Source of the DNA: Myxococcales bacterium
GTDB lineage: Bacteria; Myxococcota_C; UBA6777
Length of the DNA: 15,963 bases
Assembly (NCBI GenBank): GCA_027005175.1
Contig: JALTMC010000207.1
Coordinates: 6,607 to 22,569, forward strand
Direction: 5' to 3'
Under the pieces are notes generated by a model. It was not told the DNA's origin. It ran no database searches and worked only from the letters and a program-made list of their open reading frames with translations. The position numbers and the translations under genes are program-made. This document shows, piece by piece, positions 1 through 7,953 of this stretch (the stretch's first letter is position 1; each line of letters opens with the position of its first letter).

Positions 1-111
1 AGATACAGATGACAAACAACAACGTTGTCGATAAGAAAAGTATCCGCCCCCCCTTCCCCAACGAAAAAGAGGGCAACAAACTCTCTAACGAAGCCAGGCA
101 AACCTCTCCGT

Positions 112-1503
112 TTACCTCGGTGCTTCGCAGAAAAATTCCTGATGCAAGAGTTGCATGGCTTTGCGACCAAAGGGTGGCTCTGTGACAAAGGTGAGGTTGA
201 TGCGTGAAGCTCCTTGAGAGATGACATGAAGGGGGATCTCATGCTTCGCCATCAGGGAGAAGATCCGGGAGGTGAGAGAGGCGTCACTCCCCAAAGCAGA
301 GCCAACAAGGCACAGGATGCTGCGATGGGGATGGAATTCGACTTTGGCAAACTCACTAATTTCAGCAATGGCAGTGTCGAGCAGTGACTTTTCACAGCGG
401 TCAAATGTCATGGAGACACTCACTTCACTGGTAGCAACAACATCGACCGAGATATGTAGCTCTGCAAAGACGCTAAATATTTTCCCGAGGAATCCGGGAG
501 CTTCAAGCATACGAAGCGAATGAACATGAAGGGTGTCTACCTCTTCACGAATCGCCAGAGCCCGCAATCGTTCATCACACTCTTGCGCTGATATCAGCGT
601 ACCGAGTTCTGCCCCCAATGCCAGTTCCTCTGGCTTTACATCAAAGGTTCCCAAGACACGTACAGGAATATTTCGTTTGCGTGCAGGTTCCAACGTCCTT
701 GGGTGAAGAACTTTGGCTCCAAAATAAGCAAGCTCCGCAGCCTCTGCAAAACCCATTCGGGGAACAAGTTCAGGGTCATCGACAACACGTGGGTCGGCAC
801 GCAAGAATCCGGGAACATCCGTCCATATTTGAATTTCTTCTGCGCGAATCGCTGCTCCAAACACAGCCGCTGAGAAATCAGAACCACCTCGACCAAGAGT
901 GGTGATCTCACCATCAATGCTTCGGCCAATAAAGCCGGTAATCACAGCGATTTCGCGCGGGCCAAGTTGAGCGATCTTTTTGCGAATGGGTTCAAGACAG
1001 CTCCCGAGAACATCGGCTTTGTTATGACGTCCATTGGTTTCAAGTCCAAGCTCCCAGCTGGTCCAGGAGCGGGCTTTGGCCACCATCCCTTCTTAGGATA
1101 AAAAGGCAGCCAAGATCCGAACACTCATCCGTTCACCTAACGAGAGCAGAGCATCTTTAACGCGGGGGCTAAACTCTTGCAGAAGAGCAACACCATGAAG
1201 CCAACGCTCCATCTCTTCTTCGAGATCGACAAGCAGATCCAGCTCCAGTCCAAGCTCCCGAATCATATCGTGATGACGCTCGCAAAGCTCCTTCAGTCGA
1301 GGTTCCCACTCCCCTCCTTGGCAAGCGGCATCCGCAGCCTTGAGAAGCTTGTTGGTAACACCACCCAGAGCAGAAACAACAACAAGAGGCCAGCGGGGCT
1401 CACTGGCGATCAACCGCGCAGTTTGACGAACAGCATCGGGTGTGCCAACACTCGTACCACCAAACTTCATGACAACTTGAGGACCCACAACATTCAGACT
1501 CAT
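112..1503 (-). pseudogene. lysC: Aspartokinase interrupted by one in-frame stop codon
   Basis: Aspartate kinase phosphorylates L-aspartate, the first step toward lysine, diaminopimelate, threonine and methionine. The reading frame spans 464 codons including both stops, close to the usual 400-460 residues of a monofunctional enzyme. The N-terminal part (1503-1096, 136 residues) has the KFGGTSVG motif (residues 13-20) and SLGERMS (121-127). After TAA at 1095-1093 the same frame continues with GRGGSD (about 204-209), a lysine-sensitive-type kinase core and two C-terminal ACT regulatory domains ending at 112. No frame change or other lesion is visible, and one C-to-T change (CAA to TAA) would explain the stop. 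It could be a recent pseudogene, a sequencing error, readthrough, or a split enzyme made by reinitiation at ATG 1086-1084, six nt after the stop. The gene starts 52 nt after lysA with AAGAGG before ATG 1503. The family assignment is certain; its functional state is not. Confidence 0.85.
1093..1095 (-). other. Premature TAA inside lysC
   Basis: The codon order on the minus strand is Leu-Ser-TAA-Glu-Gly-Met-Val, in phase with both halves of the kinase. It falls between the SxGExxS helix and the LGLET segment, a loop in aspartokinase structures. This is not the usual place of the internal start that makes beta subunits in some Gram-positive lysC genes, which lies after the catalytic domain. A purine-rich GAAGGG directly abuts the downstream ATG, too close for an ideal ribosome site but compatible with termination-reinitiation. 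Confidence 0.9.
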
Positions 1504-1555
1504 CAGAAAAAAAACCTCTTATCACCGACGAACACGTTGACGACAAAATGTGGGC

Positions 1556-2881
1556 TCATAACTTGGAATCCGTCACTTCTTCAAGCCAAGAAGGGATACG
1601 ATCGAGACGGATAAGGTCTTCCACCGTATCACGAGCAGCCAATAAGCCACATCGTCCAGGCGAGACAAGAAGAACAGCGGGCTTTGCCACACGATTGTAG
1701 TGACTAGCCATACTATAGGTATAAGCTCCTGTCGAAAGAAAAGCGATCAAGTCACCAGGCTTCAGATCAGGCAACAGCACATCCCGCTGAAGCATATCAC
1801 CCGACTCGCAGCAACGACCTGAGATCGACCAAACCACATCGGCTTTGTCATTCATATGCTCTGCTGCAACAACTGGGTGCTTTGCCTGATACAAGGCAAA
1901 CCGAGGATTGTCGGTCATGCCACCATCGACACTTAGGTAGTTGCGAATTCCTTCGATTTTTTTCAAAGATTGTACAGTATAAAGGGTCACACCTGCATGA
2001 GCCACGATGGAGCGTCCAGGTTCGTGATAGAGGAGAGGGGGCTCAACGTCGTATTTTTTGGCAGCATCAAGAACATCACGACACAACATCGAGACATGCT
2101 CTTCAATGCCCGATCCACCATAACGTTTCTCATAGAGAACACCCAGCCCCCCCCCCATATTCAACTCATCAATGGGCACACCATACTCTTTTTGAATCTT
2201 GGCATAGAGACCAACCATCGCGTCAACAGCGAGAGCGTAAGGATCTTGGTCAAAGATCTGTGAACCAATGTGACAATGAATCCCAACCAGTTCCAAACGC
2301 GGAAACTCCATCACACGCTGAACAGCCAGATCGGCATCACCACCGTTCAAATTAAACCCGAACTTGGAGTCGATCTGACCTGTCTGGATGTAAGCATGTG
2401 TGGATGGTTTGACACCTGGTGCTATACGCAACATCACTTTGGCAGTGGTCTCCATTCGCTCCGTAAGCTCTGCCAGTCGCTCGATCTCGCTGAGATTGTC
2501 AACGACGATCCGACCCACTCCGACCTCAAGAGCACGCTCTAGATCACGATACGTTTTGGCGTTGCCATGCATTAAGATGTGCTCTGGAGGAAAACCGGCA
2601 GCCAGTGCTGTCTCCAACTCTCCCCAGGACACCACATCCAACCCCAAACCCTCCTCTTGAATCAAACGACAAAACCCGGTTGTCAAAAAGGCTTTTCCCG
2701 CGTAATGAACCCGTGTCCGAGGATAAAGACCCGCCATCTCCCCACGATACTGCCGACAACGAGAGCGTATGTCATCTTCCACCAGTACAATCAATGGACT
2801 ACCATACTCCACCACCAGATCACGAACATCATGACCCGCCAAAGTCATTACACCTGCATCACTCACATCATATATGGGCAT
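1556..2881 (-). CDS. lysA: Diaminopimelate decarboxylase
   Basis: This PLP enzyme (fold III, alanine-racemase-like barrel) removes CO2 from meso-diaminopimelate to give L-lysine, the last step of the pathway, in the cytoplasm. With the start at ATG 2881 it has 441 residues, a little above the common 400-430. The PLP lysine is K63 in HYAGKAF. Other family motifs are HIGSQ (204-208), the phosphate-binding GGG (243-245), EPGRS (287-291), the active-site CESGD (359-363) and GAYTYSMASHYN near 385. ATG 2881 is preferred over GTG 2884 because AAGGA lies 7 nt upstream of it. The gene is first in a two-gene unit with lysC and follows a 300-bp tandem array. The GGG motif is encoded by a run of ten G (2147-2156 on the plus strand as C), a possible slippage site. 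Confidence 0.96.
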   Translation of the reverse strand: MPIYDVSDAGVMTLAGHDVRDLVVEYGSPLIVLVEDDIRSRCRQYRGEMAGLYPRTRVHYAGKAFLTTGFCRLIQEEGLGLDVVSWGELETALAAGFPPEHILMHGNAKTYRDLERALEVGVGRIVVDNLSEIERLAELTERMETTAKVMLRIAPGVKPSTHAYIQTGQIDSKFGFNLNGGDADLAVQRVMEFPRLELVGIHCHIGSQIFDQDPYALAVDAMVGLYAKIQKEYGVPIDELNMGGGLGVLYEKRYGGSGIEEHVSMLCRDVLDAAKKYDVEPPLLYHEPGRSIVAHAGVTLYTVQSLKKIEGIRNYLSVDGGMTDNPRFALYQAKHPVVAAEHMNDKADVVWSISGRCCESGDMLQRDVLLPDLKPGDLIAFLSTGAYTYSMASHYNRVAKPAVLLVSPGRCGLLAARDTVEDLIRLDRIPSWLEEVTDSKL

Positions 2882-2884
2882 CAC

Positions 2885-3243
2885 TGGATCCTTGCATTCG
2901 AACGTAGTTTCATCATGGGTGGTTAGTCATCGTTGAGTTATCGTTGGTCATCGTTGAGTTATCGTTGAGTTATCGTTGAGTTATCGTTGAGTTATCGTTG
3001 AGTTATCGTTGAGTTATCGTTGGTCATCGTTGAGTTATCGTTGAGTTATCGTTGAGTTATCGTTGAGTTATCGTTGAGTTATCGTTGAGTTATCGTTGAG
3101 TTATCGTTGGTCATCGTTGAGTTATCGTTGAGTTATCGTTGAGTTATCGTTGAGTTATCGTTGAGTTATCGTTGAGTTATCGTTGGTGATTGAGTCATCG
3201 TTGAGTTATCGTTGAGTCATCGCTGGTTATTATCGATGGGGAC
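2885..3243. other. Gene-free stretch upstream of lysA, mostly tandem array
   Basis: Between the ATPase stop and the lysA start there is no open frame longer than a few dozen codons; the 11-bp unit places a stop in every frame. About 300 of the 359 bases are the tandem array at 2929-3228. The remaining bases next to lysA (2885-2928) hold its ribosome site. I found no convincing -10/-35 pair. Confidence 0.8.
2929..3228 (+). repeat. Two-level 11-bp/10-bp tandem repeat array
   Basis: The main unit is ATCGTTGAGTT, found exactly 21 times. A shorter unit, ATCGTTGGTC, interrupts it at 2940, 3016 and 3103, with a near copy ending in G at 3179. The short units are 76, 87 and 76 bp apart, i.e. six, seven and six long units between them. 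Degenerate units close the array on the ATPase side (3189 truncated, 3208, 3219). There are no spacers, so this is not CRISPR. The mean period of about 10.9 bp is near one DNA helical turn, so each unit would face almost the same side. It lies just upstream of lysA; a role as a binding array or in DNA bending is only inference. Confidence 0.95.
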
Positions 3244-4035
3244 CTATATACTTGTTTCGCGTTGTGGGATCAATCCCACGAGGTCTCCTGTGTCTGGATC
3301 TTGTATGGGTTTCATGGTGACCCGGAACACTTTGTGGATGTTCTGTTGGGTTAACACGTCTTGGGGTGCTCCGGTTGCGATCAGAGAACCATCTTGCAGT
3401 AAAGCAACACGATGAGCGTACAACAGAGTGAGATTCATATCGTGGATGGCCACCACAACGGTAATCCCTTGCTCTGTGAGTTGTTGAAGGATTTCAAATA
3501 TCTCAAGTTGAAATCGCAAATCGAGGTGGGATGTGGGCTCATCCAACAACAACACTTTGGGCTCTTGAGCGAGAGCCATTGCCAACCACACACGCTGACG
3601 TTCACCACTACTCAACTGAAAGACTGATCGAGAACTCAAGTGACGTATCGCAGTGCGCTCCAAAGCCTGTTCTACAACATTGTGATCGCGTGGACCCAGT
3701 CGTTGCCAACGTTCGACATGAGGAGTGCGACCCATCGCGACAATGTCGCGAACCGAGAAGTCAAATCCAGTGGTCACATGTTGTTCTACCGCAGCGAGAG
3801 AGCGGGCCAACTCACGTGTAGAAAAGGATGCAAGCCTACGCATATCAAGCAAGATCGATGACAAGGAATGCTCTGTGTGTAACACGCCAGAGATATGCTT
3901 GAGCATGGTCGTTTTACCACAGCCGTTGGGACCAACCAGAGCAAAGATGGAGCCTGCTTTCAGATGCAGAGAGATGTCTTGCAAGCAAGGCTCTCCCTGG
4001 TACTCGGTAGAGAGGTGTTGAATTTTGATGTCCAT
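3244..4035 (-). CDS. ABC importer ATPase, FepC/BtuD/HmuV type
   Basis: This ATP-binding subunit would power uptake of an iron-siderophore, heme or cobalamin through the inner membrane with the adjacent permease. It has 263 residues, the normal size. Visible are Walker A GPNGCGKTT (35-43), the Q-loop region AAVEQHVTTG, the signature LSSGERQRV, Walker B with VLLLDEPTSHLD and the H-loop AIHDMN. The segment FSVRDIVAMGRTPHVERW is typical of this subfamily. The start ATG 4035 has GAAGG five nt upstream and lies 2 nt after the permease stop, so the two are co-translated. The substrate cannot be assigned: no periplasmic binding protein or TonB receptor is present. A GTGGGA/TCCCAC hairpin (3264-3279) sits inside the last codons; I do not call it a terminator, as no T-run follows. 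Confidence 0.93.
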   Translation of the reverse strand: MDIKIQHLSTEYQGEPCLQDISLHLKAGSIFALVGPNGCGKTTMLKHISGVLHTEHSLSSILLDMRRLASFSTRELARSLAAVEQHVTTGFDFSVRDIVAMGRTPHVERWQRLGPRDHNVVEQALERTAIRHLSSRSVFQLSSGERQRVWLAMALAQEPKVLLLDEPTSHLDLRFQLEIFEILQQLTEQGITVVVAIHDMNLTLLYAHRVALLQDGSLIATGAPQDVLTQQNIHKVFRVTMKPIQDPDTGDLVGLIPQRETSI

Positions 4036-4037
4036 GG

Positions 4038-5048
4038 CTACCTTCGCTCCAATCGGTCACTGCGATATGTTTTTAGCAGGTACAGAAAGAAAGGAGCCCC
4101 AAAGAGAGCAGTGATAATACCAACAGGAAGCTCAGCAGGGCGCACAATGATCCGAGACAGCAGGTCACACAGAACGAGAAAGGTGGCACCCACCAGCCCG
4201 GATATCGGGAACAGCCAGCGATGATCCGGGCCAACAAACAGACGCACAGCGTGAGGAACAATCAGCCCAACAAAGCCGATGGTACCGGAGAATGCAACAG
4301 CCGATGCTGTGAGAAGAGTGGCCAAAAAGAGAGAGATACGTTTGAGTCGTTGAGGATGGATTCCCAGATGCTGGGCCATATCATCCCCCAATGAGATGGC
4401 GTTGATGTCACGGGCCAATGTAAACAAAACCCCGCTGCCCAAAGCGATGAGAAGAGCAAGGGGTCCCAAGGATTCCCAACGGGCTGTAGAGAGGCTACCC
4501 ATCATCCAGAAGATAACTTGTTGAAGTTGTTCTTGGTGGGAAAAAAACATTAAGAAGCTGGTCACAGAGGAGAAGACGGCACCGATCGCAACACCGGCCA
4601 GGATCAAAGTGTAGTTTGACATCCGAAGTACAGGTGTTTGTGAGATCCACAGCACCAAGCCCACCGCGAACAAACCACCGATGAGAGCTCCCAAAGGAAG
4701 CAAGAAAGCAACGCCACCAAAACCCATGACAATGGTAACAGCAGCTCCGGCAGTAGAGCCACTCGCGATACCAAGCAGATAGGGCTCAGCCAGGGGGTTG
4801 CGAAAGACCCCTTGCATCACTGCACCACACAAACCGAGCGAAAACCCAACCAAAGCGCCGAGCAACACCCGAGGGAGTCGAAGCTGTAGAAGGATCAAGT
4901 CATGATTGCTGGTAGAAGAGAGCGCCCCCGTCCAGAGCAACTGTGAGACCTCTGTCCAAGAGATCGAGACGGTCCCCCACGCCACCCCCATAAGCATGGC
5001 GGAACCTAGAAAAACAATGAGTATCAGAACAAGAATCCAGGGTTTCAT
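4038..5048 (-). CDS. ABC importer permease, BtuC/FecCD family
   Basis: Inner-membrane subunit of the metal-chelate or cobalamin importer. From ATG 5048 it has 336 residues, as usual for the family, and starts MKPWILVLILIVFLGSAM, a clear first membrane helix. About ten hydrophobic segments follow. Family landmarks are RLPRVLLGALVGFSLGLCG, FRNPLAEPYLLGIASGSTAG, the FWMMGSL segment and GFVGLIVPHAVR near the ATPase-contact region. The frame stays open upstream to 5366, but that extension is not hydrophobic, has no family likeness and overlaps the divergent TPR gene, so I reject it. The ribosome site is weak: ATAAGAGC followed by six T before CTG-ATG, a leader much like that of lysC. Substrate unknown; no cobalamin riboswitch or Fur box was recognised upstream. 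Confidence 0.92.
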   Translation of the reverse strand: MKPWILVLILIVFLGSAMLMGVAWGTVSISWTEVSQLLWTGALSSTSNHDLILLQLRLPRVLLGALVGFSLGLCGAVMQGVFRNPLAEPYLLGIASGSTAGAAVTIVMGFGGVAFLLPLGALIGGLFAVGLVLWISQTPVLRMSNYTLILAGVAIGAVFSSVTSFLMFFSHQEQLQQVIFWMMGSLSTARWESLGPLALLIALGSGVLFTLARDINAISLGDDMAQHLGIHPQRLKRISLFLATLLTASAVAFSGTIGFVGLIVPHAVRLFVGPDHRWLFPISGLVGATFLVLCDLLSRIIVRPAELPVGIITALFGAPFFLYLLKTYRSDRLERR

Positions 5049-5076
5049 CAGAAAAAAGCTCTTATGTTGTGGACGT

Positions 5077-5089
5077 GGAAGCCCCTTCC
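5077..5089. repeat. Inverted repeat GGAAG-CCC-CTTCC
   Basis: A perfect 5-bp stem with a 3-nt loop, about 30 bp from the permease start. It is followed on the minus strand, some 20 nt later, by a six-T run next to the start codon, which is too far for a standard terminator. Confidence 0.5.
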
Positions 5090-5137
5090 CGATCGCGGGT
5101 CCGGCAGAATCGACAGGACGAAGCCTGGATGGGGTGG

Positions 5138-5173
5138 GGGTCGTTGACCCTTTGTTAGCGAGCCACAAAGGGT
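5138..5173. promoter_or_regulatory. Two overlapping, mutually exclusive hairpins
   Basis: Hairpin 1 is GGGTC-GTT-GACCC (5138-5150). Hairpin 2 is ACCCTTTGT (5147-5155), nine bases, then ACAAAGGGT (5165-5173), a perfect 9-bp stem. They share ACCC at 5147-5150, so only one can form at a time. This is the geometry of attenuators and riboswitch expression platforms, though it could also be a protein operator or a small palindromic repeat. Neither hairpin is followed by a T-run on either strand. Confidence 0.55.
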
Positions 5174-5178
5174 GAGTC

Positions 5179-5190
5179 GCGCGGAAGCGC
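5179..5190 (+). repeat. Small hairpin with GNRA-type loop
   Basis: GCGC-GGAA-GCGC: a 4-bp GC stem closing a GGAA tetraloop when read on the plus strand, i.e. in the leader direction of the TPR gene. It lies six bases beyond the 9-bp hairpin. Confidence 0.4.
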
Positions 5191-5345
5191 AAGTTGTAAT
5201 GGCTCTTCGATAAGATCGTCAAGGGCTTTAAGGTCTTACAACGTGCAGAAGCAGTCCCAACCGTTGCAACTTGTTGGGGTTCCGAGTAGGCTGTTCCAGC
5301 AACATCGCCCTTGGGCAGTGTCTTATGAAGTTGGAGCGTGTAGAG

Positions 5346-7916
5346 ATGATCGTAGAGATTCAGCAATTACAAGAACAAGCAGAAGCGTTGCGTGAGCAGG
5401 GTCACGCTCAAGAAGCTCTTGTTCTGCTGACAGAAGCATATGCTCGACTACAGGATGATAGCTCTGAGCCAGAGAGCCTTCTTCAACAGGCACTTCTCGC
5501 GATGGAGTTGGAGCGTTCAGAAGAAGCGTTGACTGCAGCCCAATCTTATTTGGAGTTCGAGCCAGACCATCCACAGGCTCTCATTGTATTGTCACATGGC
5601 CTAGTACAGCAGGATCGCCTCTCGGAAGCGACAGCCATTTTGGAGCATGCACGCAAGGCAGCCTCTCTGAACCCCACTATCGATTACAATCTAGCCAGCA
5701 CCTACATTAGGATGGGAGACTTTGAAGCAGCGATCATCGCTGCACGTCGGGGATATCAACAGCACCCAGATTTCCACCCTATCTTGAAGATACTCTCCAC
5801 AGCGCTGACCTATCTGGACCGCTTTGAAGAAGCCCTTCAAGTTGCACAACAAGCAATCCTGTTCGAACCGGAAGAGCGGTGGGCTTGGGAGATCCTATGT
5901 GCCACATTCTACAACCTTGACCGTATTCGAGAACTCAGCCAAGCCCTCTACGAATACCTTGACTGTGGACCCATTGACCAGCACGTCCTGCATTGGCTCC
6001 AGCAATTTCAGGGTTTTGGGGTCGCGCAAAAGCTTATGGAGTACAGCGACAAGTTGTCGGGCCAAGGCTACCTTAAAGATGCAACAGATCTCGCGTTGGT
6101 GGCCCAACAGATCATGGAGAACTCCGAAGATGCCTCGGTATTGCAAATGGGCTTGAGTTGCCATCACTCTGCTTCCTTGCTCCTTGAGATCGGGCGCTAT
6201 ACGTCAGCCTACCAACACGCCAAAAAGGCCATCGATTATTTGCAGAATGCAGAACGTGCCTCGCGTAGCAAGACGCTTATCGCACAAACACTGCAGGCCA
6301 AGATCCTGGCTCGTTTGGGGAGGCTGTCCGAAGCAGAGACCGTTGCAAGACAAGCCTGTGAACAGTGGCCTCACGATTTGGAAGATGCGATTTCCCGCGC
6401 GACCACCCTGCATACATTGGGCGATATATTACGTCAAAAGGCCGAAATGCTCGGCGAATCACAGACTCTGACAGAGGCCGAAGATCGGTTATCCGAAGCG
6501 TTGGAGTTGCGCCAGCATCTGCTCTCCTCCTCTCATGCACAGATGGCCGAGTCTCTGCGAGCCCTCGCCCTCTTACGGCGGGCACAGGGGCGTCATGATG
6601 CCCAACAGCGGCTCCTTCGAGACGCTTCACAAATCGCCCGTAGGGCCCACGGTGAAAATCACCCTGAAGTGGCATCCTACTCCGTGGATCTGGCCATTGG
6701 TGCTCTGGAGGAAGGAGAGCCTTGGAAAGCCCTTGATGAGTGCAGCTACTCCCTTGATATCTATCGCACCTTCCATCTCGACACACTCTCTTGTATGGGT
6801 ACCATCTTACTGATTCAGGCCGCAGCACACCGCGTGCTGGGACAGATCCCTGAAGCGCAGGAGATGGTGGAGCAGGCCAAACAGAACTTCACAAAGAGCA
6901 GCGAAGCCACCCTACCCTACCGGGTTCAACGTCTCCACCAAAACGATATCTTCTCTCAGGCTATCAATGCATTTTTATCCTTACAGCATGAGATGGCCTA
7001 TGTTGCCTTGTACGAACAAAGATACAGTGATGCCGCTTATCATCTCGGGCTGGCTCTGCGAGCCGATCCTGTCCATGAAAAAAACCTGTCACTTCTCAAC
7101 CGTCTGTATCAAGCCCTCCCCTCCTTGGATGCCATCGAGCCACAAGCCGGGGAATCATCGGACATCTCCTTGCTGGCAATTCGGGCTCACCTCGCACTCC
7201 AAAATCAAGAAGTAAACCGAGCGTTTGAATACCTTCATGAGCTACATCAAGTGCTACCTTACGCGGGATTTGATCGCTGGGCCATACGATGGCTGGAACG
7301 TAAGGAGATCGTATCTCAGCTCCATGTGGAGTGGGTGATGGCCTTCTTGGCCAGCGTCATGGATCAGTTTCCAGGACGAACGGTCTCTCATACCGCCAAA
7401 CACGAACTCAAAACATTCCAACCTGCCATTCTTGAAGTTCTCAGGGTACATGCCAACAACGCAGATATCGCCTCTCTGGTGTCATCCTATTATCGAAAGC
7501 TCGAAGACTTAAAACAAGCTCTGCCACTTGCTCATAAAGCCTGTAGACTCAAACCCACATGGCGCTCTGCTATTGTTCTCGCGTTGTGTTACGAAGCCCT
7601 AGAACGATGGGATGACGCTATCAGCACCTACGAAGTAGCCCTCTCTGACTGCTCCGATCCTATCCCCATCTCCTTGGATCTCGCCGATCTCTACCGACAT
7701 CTCGGCAGAATGAAAGAAGCCAGCGCAACGTATGCCTCTGTCTTGAAGCATGAACCAGAACACGAAAAAGCCCTCCCCTACTTTCTGTATTGTCGCACCC
7801 AATACGATGCAACACCAGAACATCACGAGGCCTGGAGAAAGTACCAACACACACACCCCAACAACCCCTGGGTTGAACTGCTTCACCAGGAAATAACAAA
7901 AACATTTCATCTCTAG
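5346..7916 (+). CDS. Large tetratricopeptide-repeat protein
   Basis: A helical scaffold protein of about 856 residues, with no signal peptide or membrane segment, so probably cytoplasmic. TPR-like helix pairs occur in three blocks: residues about 10-195 (for example SEEALTAAQSYLEFEPDHPQ), a central block of longer kinesin-light-chain-like repeats about 260-540, and a C-terminal block about 710-825. The linker around 600-700 is less regular. ATG 5346 is chosen because GGAG sits nine nt upstream; ATG 5325 and an earlier start at 5271 are in frame but have poorer sites. No enzymatic motif was seen; a partner is unknown. It is divergent from the importer operon and convergent with the XRE regulator. 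Its stop codon lies inside the first copy of a 24-bp-period repeat, so the last residues (FHL) are repeat-encoded. Confidence 0.9.
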   Translation: MIVEIQQLQEQAEALREQGHAQEALVLLTEAYARLQDDSSEPESLLQQALLAMELERSEEALTAAQSYLEFEPDHPQALIVLSHGLVQQDRLSEATAILEHARKAASLNPTIDYNLASTYIRMGDFEAAIIAARRGYQQHPDFHPILKILSTALTYLDRFEEALQVAQQAILFEPEERWAWEILCATFYNLDRIRELSQALYEYLDCGPIDQHVLHWLQQFQGFGVAQKLMEYSDKLSGQGYLKDATDLALVAQQIMENSEDASVLQMGLSCHHSASLLLEIGRYTSAYQHAKKAIDYLQNAERASRSKTLIAQTLQAKILARLGRLSEAETVARQACEQWPHDLEDAISRATTLHTLGDILRQKAEMLGESQTLTEAEDRLSEALELRQHLLSSSHAQMAESLRALALLRRAQGRHDAQQRLLRDASQIARRAHGENHPEVASYSVDLAIGALEEGEPWKALDECSYSLDIYRTFHLDTLSCMGTILLIQAAAHRVLGQIPEAQEMVEQAKQNFTKSSEATLPYRVQRLHQNDIFSQAINAFLSLQHEMAYVALYEQRYSDAAYHLGLALRADPVHEKNLSLLNRLYQALPSLDAIEPQAGESSDISLLAIRAHLALQNQEVNRAFEYLHELHQVLPYAGFDRWAIRWLERKEIVSQLHVEWVMAFLASVMDQFPGRTVSHTAKHELKTFQPAILEVLRVHANNADIASLVSSYYRKLEDLKQALPLAHKACRLKPTWRSAIVLALCYEALERWDDAISTYEVALSDCSDPIPISLDLADLYRHLGRMKEASATYASVLKHEPEHEKALPYFLYCRTQYDATPEHHEAWRKYQHTHPNNPWVELLHQEITKTFHL

Positions 7917-7952
7917 CCAACAACCCAAATGCATCTCTAGCCAACAACCCAA
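7908..7952 (+). repeat. 24-bp-period direct repeat spanning the TPR stop codon
   Basis: Two perfect copies of a 21-base word (7908-7928 and 7932-7952) separated by three bases; it runs from CATCTCTAG to CAACAACCCAA. The TAG in copy one is the TPR stop. Read on the minus strand the word (TTGGGTTGTTGG...AGAGAT) resembles units in the neighbouring XRE-tail repeats. Confidence 0.9.
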
Positions 7953-7953
7953 G

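Larger units (their letters stand above)
5049..5345. other. Divergent intergenic region with clustered inverted repeats
   Basis: This 297-bp gap separates the minus-strand permease from the plus-strand TPR gene and should hold both promoters. The half next to the permease (5077-5190) is packed with short inverted repeats, listed separately. The half near the TPR gene also has a small GCCC-TT-GGGC palindrome (5307-5316) and a distant CAAGTTG/CAACTTG pair (about 5190 and 5269). I looked for cobalamin riboswitch boxes on the minus strand and did not find them in order. No confident -35/-10 pair. Confidence 0.6.

Noticed and set aside
1-111. Terminator or tail duplicate after lysC
   Set aside because: Only a 10-bp ACAACGTTGT palindrome and a 4-bp AGAG/CTCT stem before a T-run are present; similarity to the lysC tail is too weak.
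112-1086. Normal alpha/beta internal-start aspartokinase organisation
   Set aside because: In the known alpha/beta enzymes the beta start lies after the catalytic domain with no stop in between; here the break is inside the catalytic domain at codon 137.
2929-3228. CRISPR array
   Set aside because: Units are 10-11 bp, directly abutting, with no spacers and no cas genes nearby.
5049-5345. Cobalamin riboswitch or Fur box upstream of the importer
   Set aside because: Isolated fragments such as GGGAAGG occur, but the conserved boxes are not in order and the B12 box is absent; no GATAATGATAATC-like palindrome was seen.
5049-5366. N-terminal extension of the permease frame by 106 codons
   Set aside because: It is not hydrophobic, resembles no family member, overlaps the TPR start and covers the hairpin-rich intergenic region; ATG 5048 gives the normal length.
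7660-7947. Minus-strand frame opposite the TPR gene end
   Set aside because: It is a shadow of the TPR coding strand; its LLARD repeat is only the reverse reading of the 24-bp direct repeat.
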